From Ctenosaura bakeri (lineage: Eukaryota; Chordata; Lepidosauria; Squamata; Iguanidae): a DNA stretch of 64,000 nucleotides. Of this stretch, positions 44,346 to 56,867 are shown in pieces. Under the pieces are notes generated by a model. That model was not told where the DNA came from, did no database searches, and worked only from the letters and a program-made list of their open reading frames with translations. The position numbers and the translations under genes are program-made. Every line of letters starts with the position of its first letter. Positions within the stretch are counted from its first letter, which is position 1. The stretch is from NCBI GenBank assembly GCA_948474755.1, contig CAOLHI010001443.1, positions 434,001 through 498,000 on the forward strand, written 5' to 3'.

Positions 44346-46549
44346 CTCTCTCTTCTCTATATACAATACAATATACAATTGACAGTGTAGTTCCATGGAG
44401 CTCTTTCCTCTACCTCTGCAACCCATAGAGTAAAACTGTTTTTCCTAGCTCTTCAAAAAACTGTTTTTGTGGTGTATGGGGAGACTGCTGTCACCCATTT
44501 TTATTGGAATTTGTTGTTCCTCCAAGTAGAAGTCCTGCACTGGATTCTCCTCTACTCAGAAGTAAGTCCTCCTGAATTACTCCTACTTAAGCTTGCATAA
44601 ATTGGCAGCCCAGCTTACAGAATTTACTGACACAGGATGTGATGATGGCCAGATTTAGGATACTTTACAACTGACACCAGTGTGGCCAGGGTTTCAGCAA
44701 TCGTTATTGGCTTCTGTTTCAGTGAAGTGGTAAATCCATTCTAGGTTTTATTCTGAAGTTTAAGGGAGCAACTCCAAAGTGCAGAACACTGTCCTTAAAA
44801 CAGTTTCAGCACCTTGGACAATGCCTTTAAAATTCAGACTAAAACCCTCCACCATGGAAGCAACCTGCAGCCAGTACAGAGTTTCCACAGAAGGCTTGAA
44901 AATGAGTGGTCTAGTTTAATGTTTAAGTGATGTATCAGATTGTTAACAGGCAAACAAATACAAAGTACCCAGTGCGAATTCAAAGATAGATTTTAGATAG
45001 CAAAATGCTATTCAGCTGATAACTGGATGCAGAAACCCTTAAACAGTCCTGAAATGGAAAGGATTTTCAATGTAGATGTACATAACAGAACTGGCAACTA
45101 TATTATCTCCTACTCTCCCTCCCTTTGGACTAATTTGCTGCTTTACACCTCCATTCCTTTCTCCTTGACCTCTAAAGACCCCTATAACTGAAGTCTTTGG
45201 CAACGCTCCATAAATGACAGCAAAAATGCCCAGTGTGGTCAGTGCGCACTTTATGAAAAGCATTATGGCATCAGTCATCATTAACCCAGGTGTCTCTGTC
45301 ACAGTCTGGGGCTGTCCTTGTCACATCTGGTTTCCTGCCTGAAAATGCTTTGGTTTGTGTGCATTTAGCAGTATCACAAGGCTGATCTCTAGGCAATGGC
45401 AGCTGGTGAAAGATGAATTATCTGTCACTCAGAATGATGCTTCAGCCATGGAAACAATGAAGCAAATCCATGGACTTGTACGTCCTCTGTTCCCTTTTGG
45501 TTTCCTTTGATTTTCTTAGACCAGGCTGCCATTCAGTTTTCAAAGCCTCTTGCAGCCTGCTCTGGGAAATGTGGAGTTCCTTGATTCCTCTGTCCTCACG
45601 TAATTCATCTTTTTAATATTCTTGTCTGTGAAACAAAACTTTCTATCCCAAGCTCTTATATGCAATCTACAGAGGCTGGAAAATGAAAATAATTTTAAGG
45701 TTGCTGAAGCAGGATAAATAGCATGTAAGGAATCGCATTTCTTTTTTTGTAAGACCAACACATTCTTTAGCATCTGTCAGATTGTGCAGCCTGGTTGGAT
45801 TTATATGCTTACTGCATAGTGCAGAAAGTGTATTTGTATTTGTTTAATTTTGGATTTTGCTTGTGGTAAAAGCATGGGCTACTGGACAATATTTTACGGG
45901 AGCTTCATTACCAATGGTTCAACCGCTTCAGGTTGGAATAAGGAAAAATCCCCTGGTTGGATTTGGGGCTGTTGTTTGAAATAAGAAGAGGTTTTCCAAT
46001 GAACCTAATTTCTTTAGAACATTTCCCCCACCCAATTTGTGTGAAATGAGTTTGCATTGAGTTTTGGCATTGATTTAGAGATTTACATTGTAGGCAAATA
46101 CAGCTGTGTGACATGAAATGGTAAATGTTTCAAAAAGATATCTGCATATGTTGACATTTGCATTGCATTACCTCTGTGACAATATTAGCATTGCAATAAT
46201 TTGGGAATACGTAGAATGACTTTTTGTCAGCTTTAGTAATGTAATTCATAAACAATTTAAAAAGCTGGGAAGGCAAAAGGGTAGAAAAGAAAGAAAATGA
46301 AAGTTCTGGCCTAACAGCAAGAACGATTTAGCATCATAAGCTCTTTTAGCCCAGAGGTTTTGCAAAGTGTGGCTCTGAGGCTACATATGGCTGCTCTTAT
46401 GGCGTGTCACCCTGCCTCTCTTGGGGAAATAAAAAATGAATTGCCTTCTCTGCAGTTCTCCAGGAGAGGTGATTCGTTTTTAAATAGGTTGAACAGCCCA
46501 CCATCCCATACTGTTTAACATAAGAAATGTCTGCTTTTCAAAACTGGAT
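44346..46549. other. Unrecognised DNA; candidate conserved non-coding elements
   Basis: No exon is recognised. Two non-repetitive stretches have the texture of conserved regulatory DNA: 45170-45300 ('tttatgaaaagcattatggc', 'atcagtcatcattaaccc') and 46135-46270 ('tgacatttgcattgcattac', 'tagcattgcaataatttggg'). Both contain TAAT/ATTA or octamer-like words. An 87-codon minus-strand frame over the first has no known domain. Confidence 0.3.
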
Positions 46550-46760
46550 CTCTTTTACACTACACTACACATTTATCATCATGGCACTCTAGCTGCCATG
46601 GCTGTACCCTAGGGCATCCTGGGAGATGCAGTTTCGTGAGTAAGTTAAAATCCTCTGCCAGAGACCTCTAGTGCCTCCTCAAACTACAAACCCCAGGATG
46701 CTGTATGAAGCAGCCGTGGCAGCTAACATGGAATCAAAGTGCTATAATTGTGAAGAGTGA
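46550..46760. mobile_element. Diverged foldback element
   Basis: 'ggcatcctgggagatgcagtttc' on the left and 'aaactacaaaccccaggatgc' on the right pair as inverted arms, as do 'tagctgccatggctg' and 'cagccgtggcagcta'. It is related in layout to the 200-bp MITE family, but with different outer ends. Confidence 0.6.
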
Positions 46761-47480
46761 AGGAGAATGTGAACTTTCAAGCATTTACATTATTTCTCCA
46801 TTTTCCGAACATTTTTAGCACTCCATGTGACAGTCAAGAAAATTGGTTCCTTGACTCATGGAAGTTTCCCACCCCAGTTTTTAGCTCAGTCCTTTCTAAT
46901 TATGTGTGGTCAGCACCAGAATGCAATCTTTTCAGTATAGTGTGAAAATAAATCACATGACTGAGTACATGCTCGCTATACACTCCAAAATAACCAATGA
47001 ACTAAACATGACCAGCCTCCATTTAGCAGAGTGAAGCAACTATTGCAGGAAGATGCTAGAAAGCAATGGCTGCAGTACCTTGGCTCAGTCCCCTGGCCAT
47101 TCCTTTCTGTGAGCAGTCAGAACTAAATGGCCTAAATCAGTTGCTTGTCCCTGTTATGGCAGATCCATTGAATCCAAAGGAATGTGGTAAATCAAGATTT
47201 ATATAAGTTCCATTGATTTATGAAATCTATTCTGGTCACACTGGCCCTTGGCTCTCGAAAGTGGTGGAAGATGTTACTCCGCTGTTGGCATTCAGTTGGC
47301 AGCCCAGTCAGCTCCTGAAAGGGAGAGGAAACCATATCTTGCCTTTCACCTCAGTCAACAAAAAGGTCCGCTTGTAAAGATTCCCTCTTAAGTAGCTGAA
47401 AACACTTCTTACTGTTTACAGACTACCAAGCTGCTTATTTAACAGGGCAAGTTAAACTTCCAAGTATCTGAGGGCTGCAG
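46761..47480. other. No recognised gene or repeat family
   Basis: No coding or repeat signal beyond chance frames under 65 codons. Confidence 0.4.
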
Positions 47481-47487
47481 ACTTTGA

Positions 47488-47664
47488 ACATTTCCACACG
47501 ACACTCTTATAGTGCGATGATTCCACTTTCAACCTTCTATGGAATCCTGGGGCTTGCAGTTTCGGGAGGGGCCAGCCGGCTCCTCCCGAAACTGCAAACC
47601 CCAGGATTCCATAGGAGGTTGAAAGTGGAATCATCGCGCTATAAGAGTGTCGTGTGGAAATGGC
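47488..47664. mobile_element. Foldback MITE, the most symmetrical copy
   Basis: The two halves are almost exact reverse complements over about 85 bp each (left 'cacacgacactcttatagtgc', right 'gcgctataagagtgtcgtgtg'), with a centre 'ggggccagccggctcctccc'. The 6-bp CTTTGA occurs on both sides (47482-47487, 47665-47670). High arm identity suggests a young copy or recent arm conversion. Confidence 0.9.
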
Positions 47665-47670
47665 CTTTGA

Positions 47671-48802
47671 GTTCTACTATATTGTACAGTTACAGTAGTT
47701 TGATATTACTATAATTATCATAGTTCCTAGGGAATCCTGGGATTTGATGAGGTACTTAGAGTGCTTAACAAGAGAGGTCTAGCACTGCAGTTAATGGGAT
47801 AGCACTAGAGCGCTTTAGCAGAGTATTATAAGTATCTCACCAAACTACCAAGGATCATGTGGAGCAACAGGAATAAAAGTAGTGTCAAATTGTTTTATGC
47901 CTGCCAAGACATGCATAAAGAAGTCTGTTCAGACTCTGCTGGGTGTATAACAGTGCAAAGATGGCAAGATCCTACCTGCAAAGCCAATCAGTGGTCTACT
48001 CCCATGGATGGCATTTTCACAGGAGAAGACAGCTGTAGTAGCACTTTGGTCTTGCCCATTAAGAATTAAAAAACAAACAAATCCACACACTTAAACAAAA
48101 AAGAAATTATAAAATATTTCTCAACTCACCTCAGAATTTTTGTTTTAACACTTTCATTTCAAATTAAATTAATACTGCCTGATTTCATGGCCATAACCTA
48201 GTGATTGCAATGCCAGGAATCTCCTGGTATGCCTACAAATTTAACTGATACTATACTTTCTGGTTGGCGTTTTCTGGACTGCCTCGCTCTTCCAGTTCTA
48301 GCTCAAGTTCTCTTGGCTGGCTAAGTTCAGTGTTCTCCAAAGCAGACCAGGACCCATGGCTGTGTTGGACTTCTCTCTTTCTTCCTATGCCCTTCTGACC
48401 CTTCTGTCTGCAGGAAGAAGCCCTCTCCTCTGTCAGATGTCTATCTACCCATCAGGCTTGGCTGTGACATCAGGGCAACCAGACTAGTCGCAATGACTGG
48501 CTTCAGTGGTACAAAATCTCTGTTGTTTTTTTTAACATTGAATGTTGATATTCACCTCACACACTTCTTTCCCAGAGCAATGATTACAGCAAAGTTTGAC
48601 CTTTTAAAACACATCATTTATTAATCCCAATGAATAAAAATGACATTTTACATGTTTTATTGGTGTAACATTTAGACTAAGAAAACTGCTTTTCGCATGG
48701 ATATTCTGTAGTACTTATTGTGTGTGTGTGTGTGTGTGGTTAGTTGACTGCCTTATATCCCCAAACTGAGGGAGGTGTTGATTCTATAGGAGATAAAAGT
48801 AT
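47671..48802. other. Unrecognised DNA with a decayed MITE-like patch and (TG)n
   Basis: 47725-47850 has foldback-like phrases ('ggaatcctgggatttgatg', 'caccaaactaccaaggatc'). A (TG)n run lies at 48719-48738. No coding signal. Confidence 0.45.
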
Positions 48803-49694
48803 TGTTACCCTGTTTACTGGGGGTCCCGGGAGGGACATCTATATGCGCTCTCAATTAACTAGGTTTGGGGAAATTAGCTAGAGCACAAGTTAGCAACGCG
48901 AGAGGCAGGGCAACACAGCAGAATCTTTTACCCAATGTCTACGGGGTCAGGCCAAGCCAAGGAGGACACCAAGTTTAAGAATAGTTGAGATTTTTATTAA
49001 CTACAGACAAACAATGTATGCAACACACTCACACAAGTAACTAAGGAAAATAAAGGTTGGAGTAGTATAGAGGGATTTTTGAGAGGGATTGTTGAATTGG
49101 GTGATACGACACCTGTCCTGAAGCCTGGAAGAATAGGGAGCGATGCTGGGGTTCGATGTGGCTCAGCACGTGGAGCTGAGGGAAAGCTCACCAAGCAAAG
49201 CGGCAAGGCGGTCTGGAACTCGGGAGTGATCCGAGGAAGGTCTTGGAATCAGGGGTTTTTATAGGGAGAAATGTAACTGCAGGCTATTCCGTACTTGGGG
49301 AAAACAATGAGTTTTGGGCGTGAGACAAAGCCTTGGAAAGGTCAAAATTTAGCGTGATTGAGTTAAGTCCAAATTGACAAAGAGGTAGACAGTATGCAAA
49401 CGCTCAGTGCTTGGTAGTTGAGTATTCAGCTTGCCAAGTTGCCTGCTCGGGGCAGGGAGTCCTTTGTAAACAGCGTGCATACATAATGAGGGTGTTTGCA
49501 GAGAGGTCTCCTAAAGTGGCGATCTGGCTATTTCTGGCCTGCCTGTATTGTCAGCGTTTAATGACCAAGCCTAGTTCTGTGCTTGTCCGGAGGCCTCTCA
49601 AACACATGGAGAGGGGTGGTGGAAGAGAGCCAAATTATTGTTATCAAAATGATATCTTTATGCTATCTCCAAGGAGGCCTTACCTGCAGTAAGA
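48803..49694 (-). mobile_element. Solo LTR 3, antisense
   Basis: On the + strand it starts TGTTACCCTG; the far end reads GCAGTAAGA, a one-base change from GTAACA. The direct repeat GTAT flanks it at 48799-48802 and 49695-49698. In sense orientation it keeps the TATA box (cctataaaaacccc, near 49255-49266) and AATAAA (48991-48996). It shares the 'gggtcccgggagggac' terminus with the other three. No internal viral sequence is present. Confidence 0.88.
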
Positions 49695-49698
49695 GTAT

Positions 49699-50745
49699 GC
49701 TGATAAAGAGAACATAGGTGGAAAGAAGTCTAGATATTTTCCGTGATGGATAAAAATATTTAATATTTAATACACCACTGTGCTTGTGGTGCATGGTACT
49801 AGTGTAGTGTTTACCTGTGGCAGCTGTTAGCTGCTAACGCCAGTGTGTCAGTGCATCTATTTTGGCTTTTAGAGTGAACTGCAGAGGGTGTTCATGAAGC
49901 TGAACCTATTTTGCTCAGAGCCTGCTAAATTCAAGGCTGGGGTCAGTAGATTTCTCAGGCTCATTCTAACAGCTGGCGATTTTTCAAAGTGCCAGTTCTT
50001 GTAAGAATTCACTTTCCAAGGAATATAGATGGGGAGAAAAGACTGCTCTGCAACTATACTGGCTGGTATACCATTTGAAAAACAGTTTGAAAAACCTTCT
50101 GGATCTTCTCTCCTGCCCCAGAAGGGCTGGGCTTGCAGATGTTCACAACGTTTTATAATAGTATTCAAGCAACCTTCATGGAAATAAAGTGAGCAAGTCA
50201 AACATTTTCTTTTAAGAAATATATTTCATAGAAAGGTATAGTGGTATTTTTTAAAATACAAAGAATTTTGCTTTTAGATGAGATTTTCACTTAGTAGGCA
50301 TGGAGTAAAACATAATAAACTTTGCATGCTGTGGGAAAAATTTCTTCCATGGACCTCCCAGTTCTAACTGTTCAGATGTTTTGTTGCCCACTTTTCCTTT
50401 CTCACCACCAAGCAGATGTAACTAAGGTTGTTTTTCAACAGAGCCCCCACCACAGATTCTTTAATGTACTTCAGCTCACTGGGGTTCATGGTATCTGAAT
50501 TCGTTTCTAATCATTTCAGATATCATGAGCTCCACTGAACTACACACATATAAGATCACTTCGGCTGCCATTAGGGTAATATAAAATGGATAAGCAGAAC
50601 AAGGGTGATGCCTTCCTTACCTTCTTTGCATGTTTTTTGAGAACACAAAGAGTTCTATGATCTGATAGCAGCTTTCCTTCAAAGATCTCTAGCAACCTAG
50701 TGACCACTTGTACCGAGAAACAGTTTTGAAAAGATTCATGAAGTG
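49699..50745. other. No recognised gene or repeat family
   Basis: A 110-codon minus frame (49869-50201) lacks domains and splice context. Confidence 0.4.
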
Positions 50746-50749
50746 ACTG

Positions 50750-50870
50750 TTGTGTGTCCTATAAAGCTTGATTTGAGTTATGGTACTCCTATAAATGAGA
50801 GATCTCCAAGAGACCCTCTTATTAGGAGCCTTGCTCAGGTCTTGCAAACCCAAAGCCATGACTGAGTTTA
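50750..50870 (-). repeat. BovB 3' end fragment, antisense
   Basis: 'gagttatggtactcctataaatg' followed by 'agagatctccaagagaccc' and 'gctcaggtcttgcaaaccc' follows the reversed BovB 3' end. It is short and non-coding. Confidence 0.65.
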
Positions 50871-51195
50871 AGACATATCTATGCCCTGCAGGGAGCCATA
50901 TCAGCAGAAGAAAGCTAACCATTCCAGTGGTGAGGGTGGTGGAGGAGTTCCAGAAGAGAAGCTAATAGGAAGCAGGAGCAGCAGCAGTGGAAAGTGAAAC
51001 TGGTAGAGAATCTTGTACAAAGAAAAGGAGTGGCACTTTAGTTTACTCTTGTTAGTGTCGGAAATGCACACCCACTTGGTGTTCAAGGAGTTAAATGTGT
51101 CTTAGACAAAGCAGCAGTGATAGGGTTAATAGGTATTTGAGTAACCTAAAATCTCCTCATGTCTTATCTACTTATCCTAACCTCTCTTAGACTTA

Positions 51196-51368
51196 GGCCC
51201 TTTCCACACTACACTGTTATAATGCTATTATTTTATCATCCTATGGAATCCTGGGGTTTGCAGCTTAGGGAGGGGCATCTTTGGCCTCAGTAAATTACAA
51301 AACCCAGAATTCAATGGGATGTTGAAAGTGGAATAATAGCACTACAGCAGTGTAATGTGGAAATGGCC
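51196..51368. mobile_element. Foldback MITE with TTA flanks
   Basis: Arms GGCCCTTTCCACACTACACTG and cagtgtaatgtggaaatggcc. TTA flanks both ends (51193-51195, 51369-51371), consistent with a 3-bp TSD. Part of the left arm ('ccactttcaa') is deleted. Confidence 0.88.
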
Positions 51369-51371
51369 TTA

Positions 51372-52600
51372 GATTCTTATGGCTCACTCCACCTCCTTTT
51401 TTGCACCAAAAGTAAAACTAACTGAGACTTCTTCCTCTTCTCTTTCAGCTTAGCCCAGCACCTGTAGGGAGCTTTCCTATCTCTAATGGAGTTACCTATA
51501 ATAAAAGTTTAGTTTATTTCCTATAGCCACTGGTGTCAATGCTCCTTAATCATAGCAGCTGTCTGCTGCATATATGCATTCTCTATCAGTACTGCACAGA
51601 AGAAGCCGCTGGTAAACCACCTCTGAATGTCTTATACATTGAAAATGTTATAAGACAATCTAAAATTAAGCTTCAGTTATAGCTTCAGGCAGGTAGAGAA
51701 CCTGAAGACTTTGTAGCATAAAAAGGGTCATGTATATGCTGGGTGAGGGAAGGGGGAAATGTCAAATTCTGGGCCATATAATTTGTAAGTAGGCATGAGC
51801 TGCCCTCCTCCCTAGTTGGGTTCTATGCCTTGCCAAGGGTTTGACAGCTTCTCAGTTTTACAGTCCCACGGAGGCAGCAATACCAAGAGATTTACTGATC
51901 TCATAATGGGTCATCCAGGAAGTCTCAGTTCAGTTTGATGGGTCACAGATAACAAATGTTTCATTTTAAGACATAAGGAGAACTTTTCAGAGTATGTGAT
52001 GAAAGGCTTCATCCAAGCCAGGATCCTATGCTGAGTTTCATGTGAAAATAAAACCGATGAACAAATGCAGAGTGTTTCTTGGCATGTACTTCGTGCATGT
52101 ACTTTCTTCACATTTAGTGCTTCCAGGTAGGGATGGACAAAATATTCATGACTATTCATTTCTTGGCAGAATAATGGTTTTTCTGATCCTCAGGAAGCTC
52201 CCAGCAAGAACAATAGTGCAAAATCAAATTTCTTCACATTTTGCAAAGTCTCTTGAGGAGCTATTCAGCACAGAAATACTTGGGTTTTCTTTCACACAGA
52301 ATACGGCTTTATGAAGAAAAGGAGTTCCCTTCACAGCAGTCTTGTGCGGAAAACACTCTTTCCTCTGTTGAGAACCTTTTTTTATGAGCAAAATATGTGC
52401 AAGTTTTGTGCAGACAAACCCACATGTATTTCTGAGACATATAATTCCCTGAAGGATTTGGCACAGTATGAGTACATATCAAGAACTGTGCAGAAATCTT
52501 TGTTTTCTCCTGCAGTGAGAGAAAACTGCAGAGACCATTCACCCTTGCTTGTGATGACAATGTGATGATTTAGCTCTCCACTATACTTCCATACTACACT
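51372..52600. other. No recognised gene or repeat family
   Basis: Several overlapping open frames at 52040-52700 on both strands (up to 104 codons) show no domain or consistent frame and are treated as chance. Confidence 0.4.
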
Positions 52601-52605
52601 ATACT

Positions 52606-55093
52606 TACGTATTACCATAAGACGCACTCCATTTATACACTGGCAAATACTATTTACAGGCATGTAAGACACTCTGGTGTATAAGGTGCATTCCATTTTC
52701 TTTTTTTCAAATTTTTTATTGTATACTATTAAAAGAGAAAAAATAAATTAAAAAAAGAAAAAAATAAGAAATTATATACATAATTTGTACAGAGAACATA
52801 TAGAATCATTTACAGATGTTACAAATGTTACAGTTTCCCATTATATTTTTAAATACCATGTTATCCCATATCAGTATCCTGTATTCTTCACATTCTATTC
52901 CTTAAACTTTATATATGTATGTATATGTATTATATATTTGACGAGTTTATGTTTTACAATTATTATATATCTAATTTACTGGTATGTTCACCGGTATGCT
53001 ATTTCTTCAGCTTCAAAATTCATCTGTTTCCCCATATTCCATAAGTTGAATAACTCTATGTTTATTTATGAGAGTAAATTTTGGTTTACTTCCTGCCTAC
53101 CTTTTTTGGGTTTATTCTGTGTATCATTAGAGATACCTCTATAAATTCAAAAACACTCCACACACATATTGTGCAATTTTTTTTCCTTCTCCTATCTTGA
53201 TGTACCGTCATGTTAGATCACCTACACATCATTTTTGTTAATCAGCTTATCCCATCTATCGGGGTATACAGTACTAATAGTGTTCTGCTGCTGTAAATTT
53301 CTATATCAGTTTCAAACTCTGTTGAATTAATTTATCATAATACCTCCAAATTTCCAAATTTCCCTTTTAAATATGTTGTTATCGGATTCCATTCTCGGAT
53401 TTCATATACTTTCTTTTTTTTGCTTCTGTAAGTGATTTTGATAGTATATTTGGAATAATATTCAATAAGAAAAGGTTGAAGGAGAGTGGAATATTATCCC
53501 AGCATATCTGACATAATTTTATTGATACTTTTCCAAAATCTCTTTGCTTTTGGGCATGTCCACCATATATGGTATAATGTTCCTTCTTTTGTGCATTTAC
53601 AGCATTCTTTCCATCCTATTTTATACATCTTGTCCAATGTAGATGGGCTCAGATACCACCTATGGAACATTTTCAGGTAATTATCTTTTAGATTTTGGAA
53701 TAGTGTACATTTTTGTGATCTTTTTCAACTTTTCCCCCAATGTTAGATGCCCATTTGATCATCACTTCTTCTTTTATTTCTGTTTCCATTTCTCTATTTA
53801 GTAAGAATTTGTAGATTTGTGATGTCAAATGAGTTGGTTTGTCAAAAACAGCAACCTCAGATTCATTTTTCTCTGATTTAGATAGAAATCCTTCTAGTTT
53901 CAAATCCATTTTAAATCCTGCTTTGAGTTGCATATATAAAAACCATTGACTGGGGAACTCTTCTTCTTCTAATTCAGTCTTTGATTTTAATCTGTAATCT
54001 TCCTCCGATATTATAATGTCTTTGTAATAAATCCAATTTTCCTGGGTGGTTTTCAATCTCCCAAAGAATGCTTCACGGGGAGAAACCCATTACAGAATTC
54101 TTTTATAAGTCTTGTTCTTGAACCTTTTCCAAATTTTCAGTAAAGATTTTCTTGTATAATGATTCAAATTTTTTTTGTCAACTTTTTCTTTACCATAGCG
54201 CAAGTTTGCATGCCATCCAAATCTAATATCTGGGCCTTCAAGTTATATAGTTTGTTCATTTTTTAGGGTTATCCAGTCTGCAATCCATGATAGCTCAGGT
54301 GCAGTAATACAGTTTCAGATCTGAAAGACCACATCCTCCTTTCTCTTTTTTTTCTGTTAATATTCTCAATTTAATTCTCAGTTTTTTCCCTTCCCAAATA
54401 AATCTGGAAAGCTCCTTTTGACAGGCTTTAAAGAATTTATCATTCAGGATTATGGGAAGGCTCTGAAAAAGGAAATTCGGCTTGGGAAGGACATTCATTT
54501 TTATTGCTGCAATTCGGCCTAATAATGATAATTCAGTTTGCTTCAAGTTTGTATTTCTTTTTTGATCTCTTTCCAAGCCCTCATATAATTGTTTTCGAAA
54601 AGCTCTGTGTTATGCTTCGTTATCCATATTCCCAAGTACTTTATTTTCTTGTCTGTTTTAAAGCCAGAAATTTCTAGAAGTTCTTTTTCTTCTTTCACTC
54701 CAAGGTTTTTTGTAAGTAGTTTGGTTTTGTCTCAAAAACTAACAAAGACCTGGCAACATCTTTAAATGTTTCCAATTTCTCCATTAATTTTCCAATACTT
54801 TGTTTGGAGTCTACTGAAAAAATTACCAAATCGTTTGCATATGCTTTCAACTTGTATTCCTGTCCTTTTATCTTTACTCCTTTTATCTGTGGGTCTTCTC
54901 TGATTTCTGTAGCGAGCACTTCTAGAAAAAGTTTAAATAGCAATGGAGAGATAGGACATCCTTGTCTTGTCCCTTTCTTTACCCTTAGGGGTCTTGTTTT
55001 CTCTCCATTTATGATCAGTGATAAGCCACATCTCATTTTCAAACAGTATTTTTTAGGAAAAAAAGTGAGTCTTATATGCTAGCAAATACAGTA
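52606..55093. mobile_element. Small DNA transposon, split by a truncated L1
   Basis: The left end 'tacgtattaccataagacgc' and right end 'gagtcttatatgctagcaaa' plus 'tacagta' are inverted relatives. The motif 'ataagac.cac' is repeated again inside the left part ('catgtaagacactc', 'gtataaggtgcattcc'). The two pieces (52606-52700 and 55041-55093) join once the L1 is removed. The superfamily is undetermined. Confidence 0.55.
52701..55033 (-). pseudogene. L1 LINE, 5'-truncated within the RT, antisense
   Basis: It starts (minus) just before 'GLSLIINGEKTRPLRVKKGTR' and carries RT motif 'QGCPISPLLFKL', then YAND in place of the catalytic YADD. The thumb region 'LSLLGRIAAIKMNVLPKPNFL' follows at 54576-54295, and the C-terminal region lies at 54056-53688. 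Stops and shifts separate the parts. The 3' end has a T-rich (reversed A) tract at 52701. Flanking CATTTTC at 52694-52700 and 55034-55040 is the probable TSD. Confidence 0.87.
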
Positions 55094-55664
55094 CTTACAC
55101 ATACTTACTTCTGGGATTGTGTGGGAAACTTCTACGCTCCAGCACTTATCTTTTAATGAAAATTAGCTTGTGTGCTATGAATGCTCAACATTTTAGTGGA
55201 ACCATCCACCTCAGGTTTTAAAAATCAAAGCCTGATTTGAAATGGTACATTTTCAAGGCACCAATTTTTTGAGAGATAGCCTGACCCCAACCCTCTTTAC
55301 TTTCTCAATGGATGTGCAATCTCTTGCTTCATGCACAAGATGGAAGAGAACGGATGGCATAAAGAGCCCACAAATTTATAATTCTGTGGAAATTCTCTAT
55401 ATTCCTCAAGGTGCCTCCATGGTCAGGAATGCCTAGATAAATACCTCTCTTATTTCTTCTGACTGCAAAGCTCCTTGAATGTTTTGGATCCTCCTCCAAG
55501 GAATCTGAGTGGGGCAAGACATGACTGTGTTTTCAGAGGGAACAAGAGAAAGCATGCATGCTCACACTCTCTCAAAACTTGTCCTGGCTATATATTAATA
55601 TTAAGTCATATCATTTTGACTCTTACTGTGGCCTTCTCTGTGTATCCATGATGAGTTTGGGTAA
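55094..55664. other. No recognised gene or repeat family
   Basis: Nothing coding or repetitive recognised. Confidence 0.4.
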
Positions 55665-55672
55665 CCCTATGG

Positions 55673-55978
55673 CAGAGTTTTCCAGACTTTTCATGTTGGT
55701 GACACACTTTTTAGACATGCATCATTTCGTGGCACAGCAATTCAATTTTACTAGCAAACTGGAGGTTAAACTAACCCCTTATAAGAGATACAGACACATA
55801 CATAAATTATAATAACAAAATGTATGGGGACACAACATATCTCATGAAAACCTTTCATATATTTTTCAAAATATATGATTTATAAATAATAACATACATT
55901 TCCAAGATTGTAGGTGACACACCTACACACTTCAGACGACATACTAATGTGTTGCAGCACACTGTTTGGAAAGCCCTG
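55673..55978. mobile_element. hAT MITE 2 with 8-bp TSD
   Basis: The ends CAGAGTTTTCCAGACT and, reversed, CAGGGCTTTCCAAACA are inverted repeats. The direct repeat CCCTATGG lies at 55665-55672 and 55979-55986. The first 75 bp ('ttttcatgttggtgacacac', 'tttttagacatgcatcattt') and last 65 bp ('gtgacacacctacacacttc') match the hAT element at 30904. The interior is AT-rich and unrelated to the GC-rich interior of that copy. Confidence 0.9.
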
Positions 55979-55986
55979 CCCTATGG

Positions 55987-56865
55987 TATGCTATGGCTAA
56001 CCTCATCAAACCTGACAGGTCAGCACTCAGGAACAGGTTCATAAAACAGAAAGGAAATTACAATGCAAATGATTTGAAAAATTGTTGGGCATATGTTTTC
56101 TAAGACAATTCCTTGAAAAAAAACACTAATATAAACAGATTAAGAACAAGGAAGTACCAACTGAAATAAAATGGCACCCAACTACTTCCGTATCCTGGAA
56201 TGAGGAGTACTCTCTCAAAGGAGATTGTGCTGGGATATTTACATAAATGCTGTAAAAATCAGCTTTTTGAAAACTGCCTCTGTGGATGTGACTAGTCATT
56301 TTTAATCCTGCCAGTCAAGAAGATCTAATTTTTCTCTACCATTCAATCCATCTCCCACTTTTTTCCCCAGATTGTGGCAACTTGAATATAGAACTATTCT
56401 TTTACCAAGCACATTGCTGTCATAAAATATGTCCCTCAGTATTTTGTGCAAAAGTTTTTCAAAACTTCAGTGTTTTTCAAAACTAGCATACAAGAGGAAA
56501 TTTCATAGGGGAAAAGTCAGAAACAATTGTACTGCACAGCTATCCTGCTGAGATCAAAATACAGTGCTTATTTGATGCTCATGGTTTGCAGACAGATTGT
56601 ATATTGGGCCAGAAAGTTGATATCTCTTCAGTTTGATCAGACTGCAGAAACAGACCTTCACATGTCTGGTACAAGACATTTTGCTTCCTGGGGTAAAATA
56701 GCACAATGCACCCAAGTCATGGTGCATGTTATTTGGTCACCCAAGTAGAAAACCCCATGACTGCATCTCTGTGGGGTGGCAATACAGCATCAACAAAATA
56801 CTTCTCTCACCTTTCCTGAATCCCAAATCCCCTGCCTCACTCTGCTCAATGACTGTTAGAAAAGT
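55987..56865. other. No recognised gene or repeat family
   Basis: A stretch of unique-looking AT-rich DNA. Confidence 0.4.
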
Positions 56866-56867
56866 AG

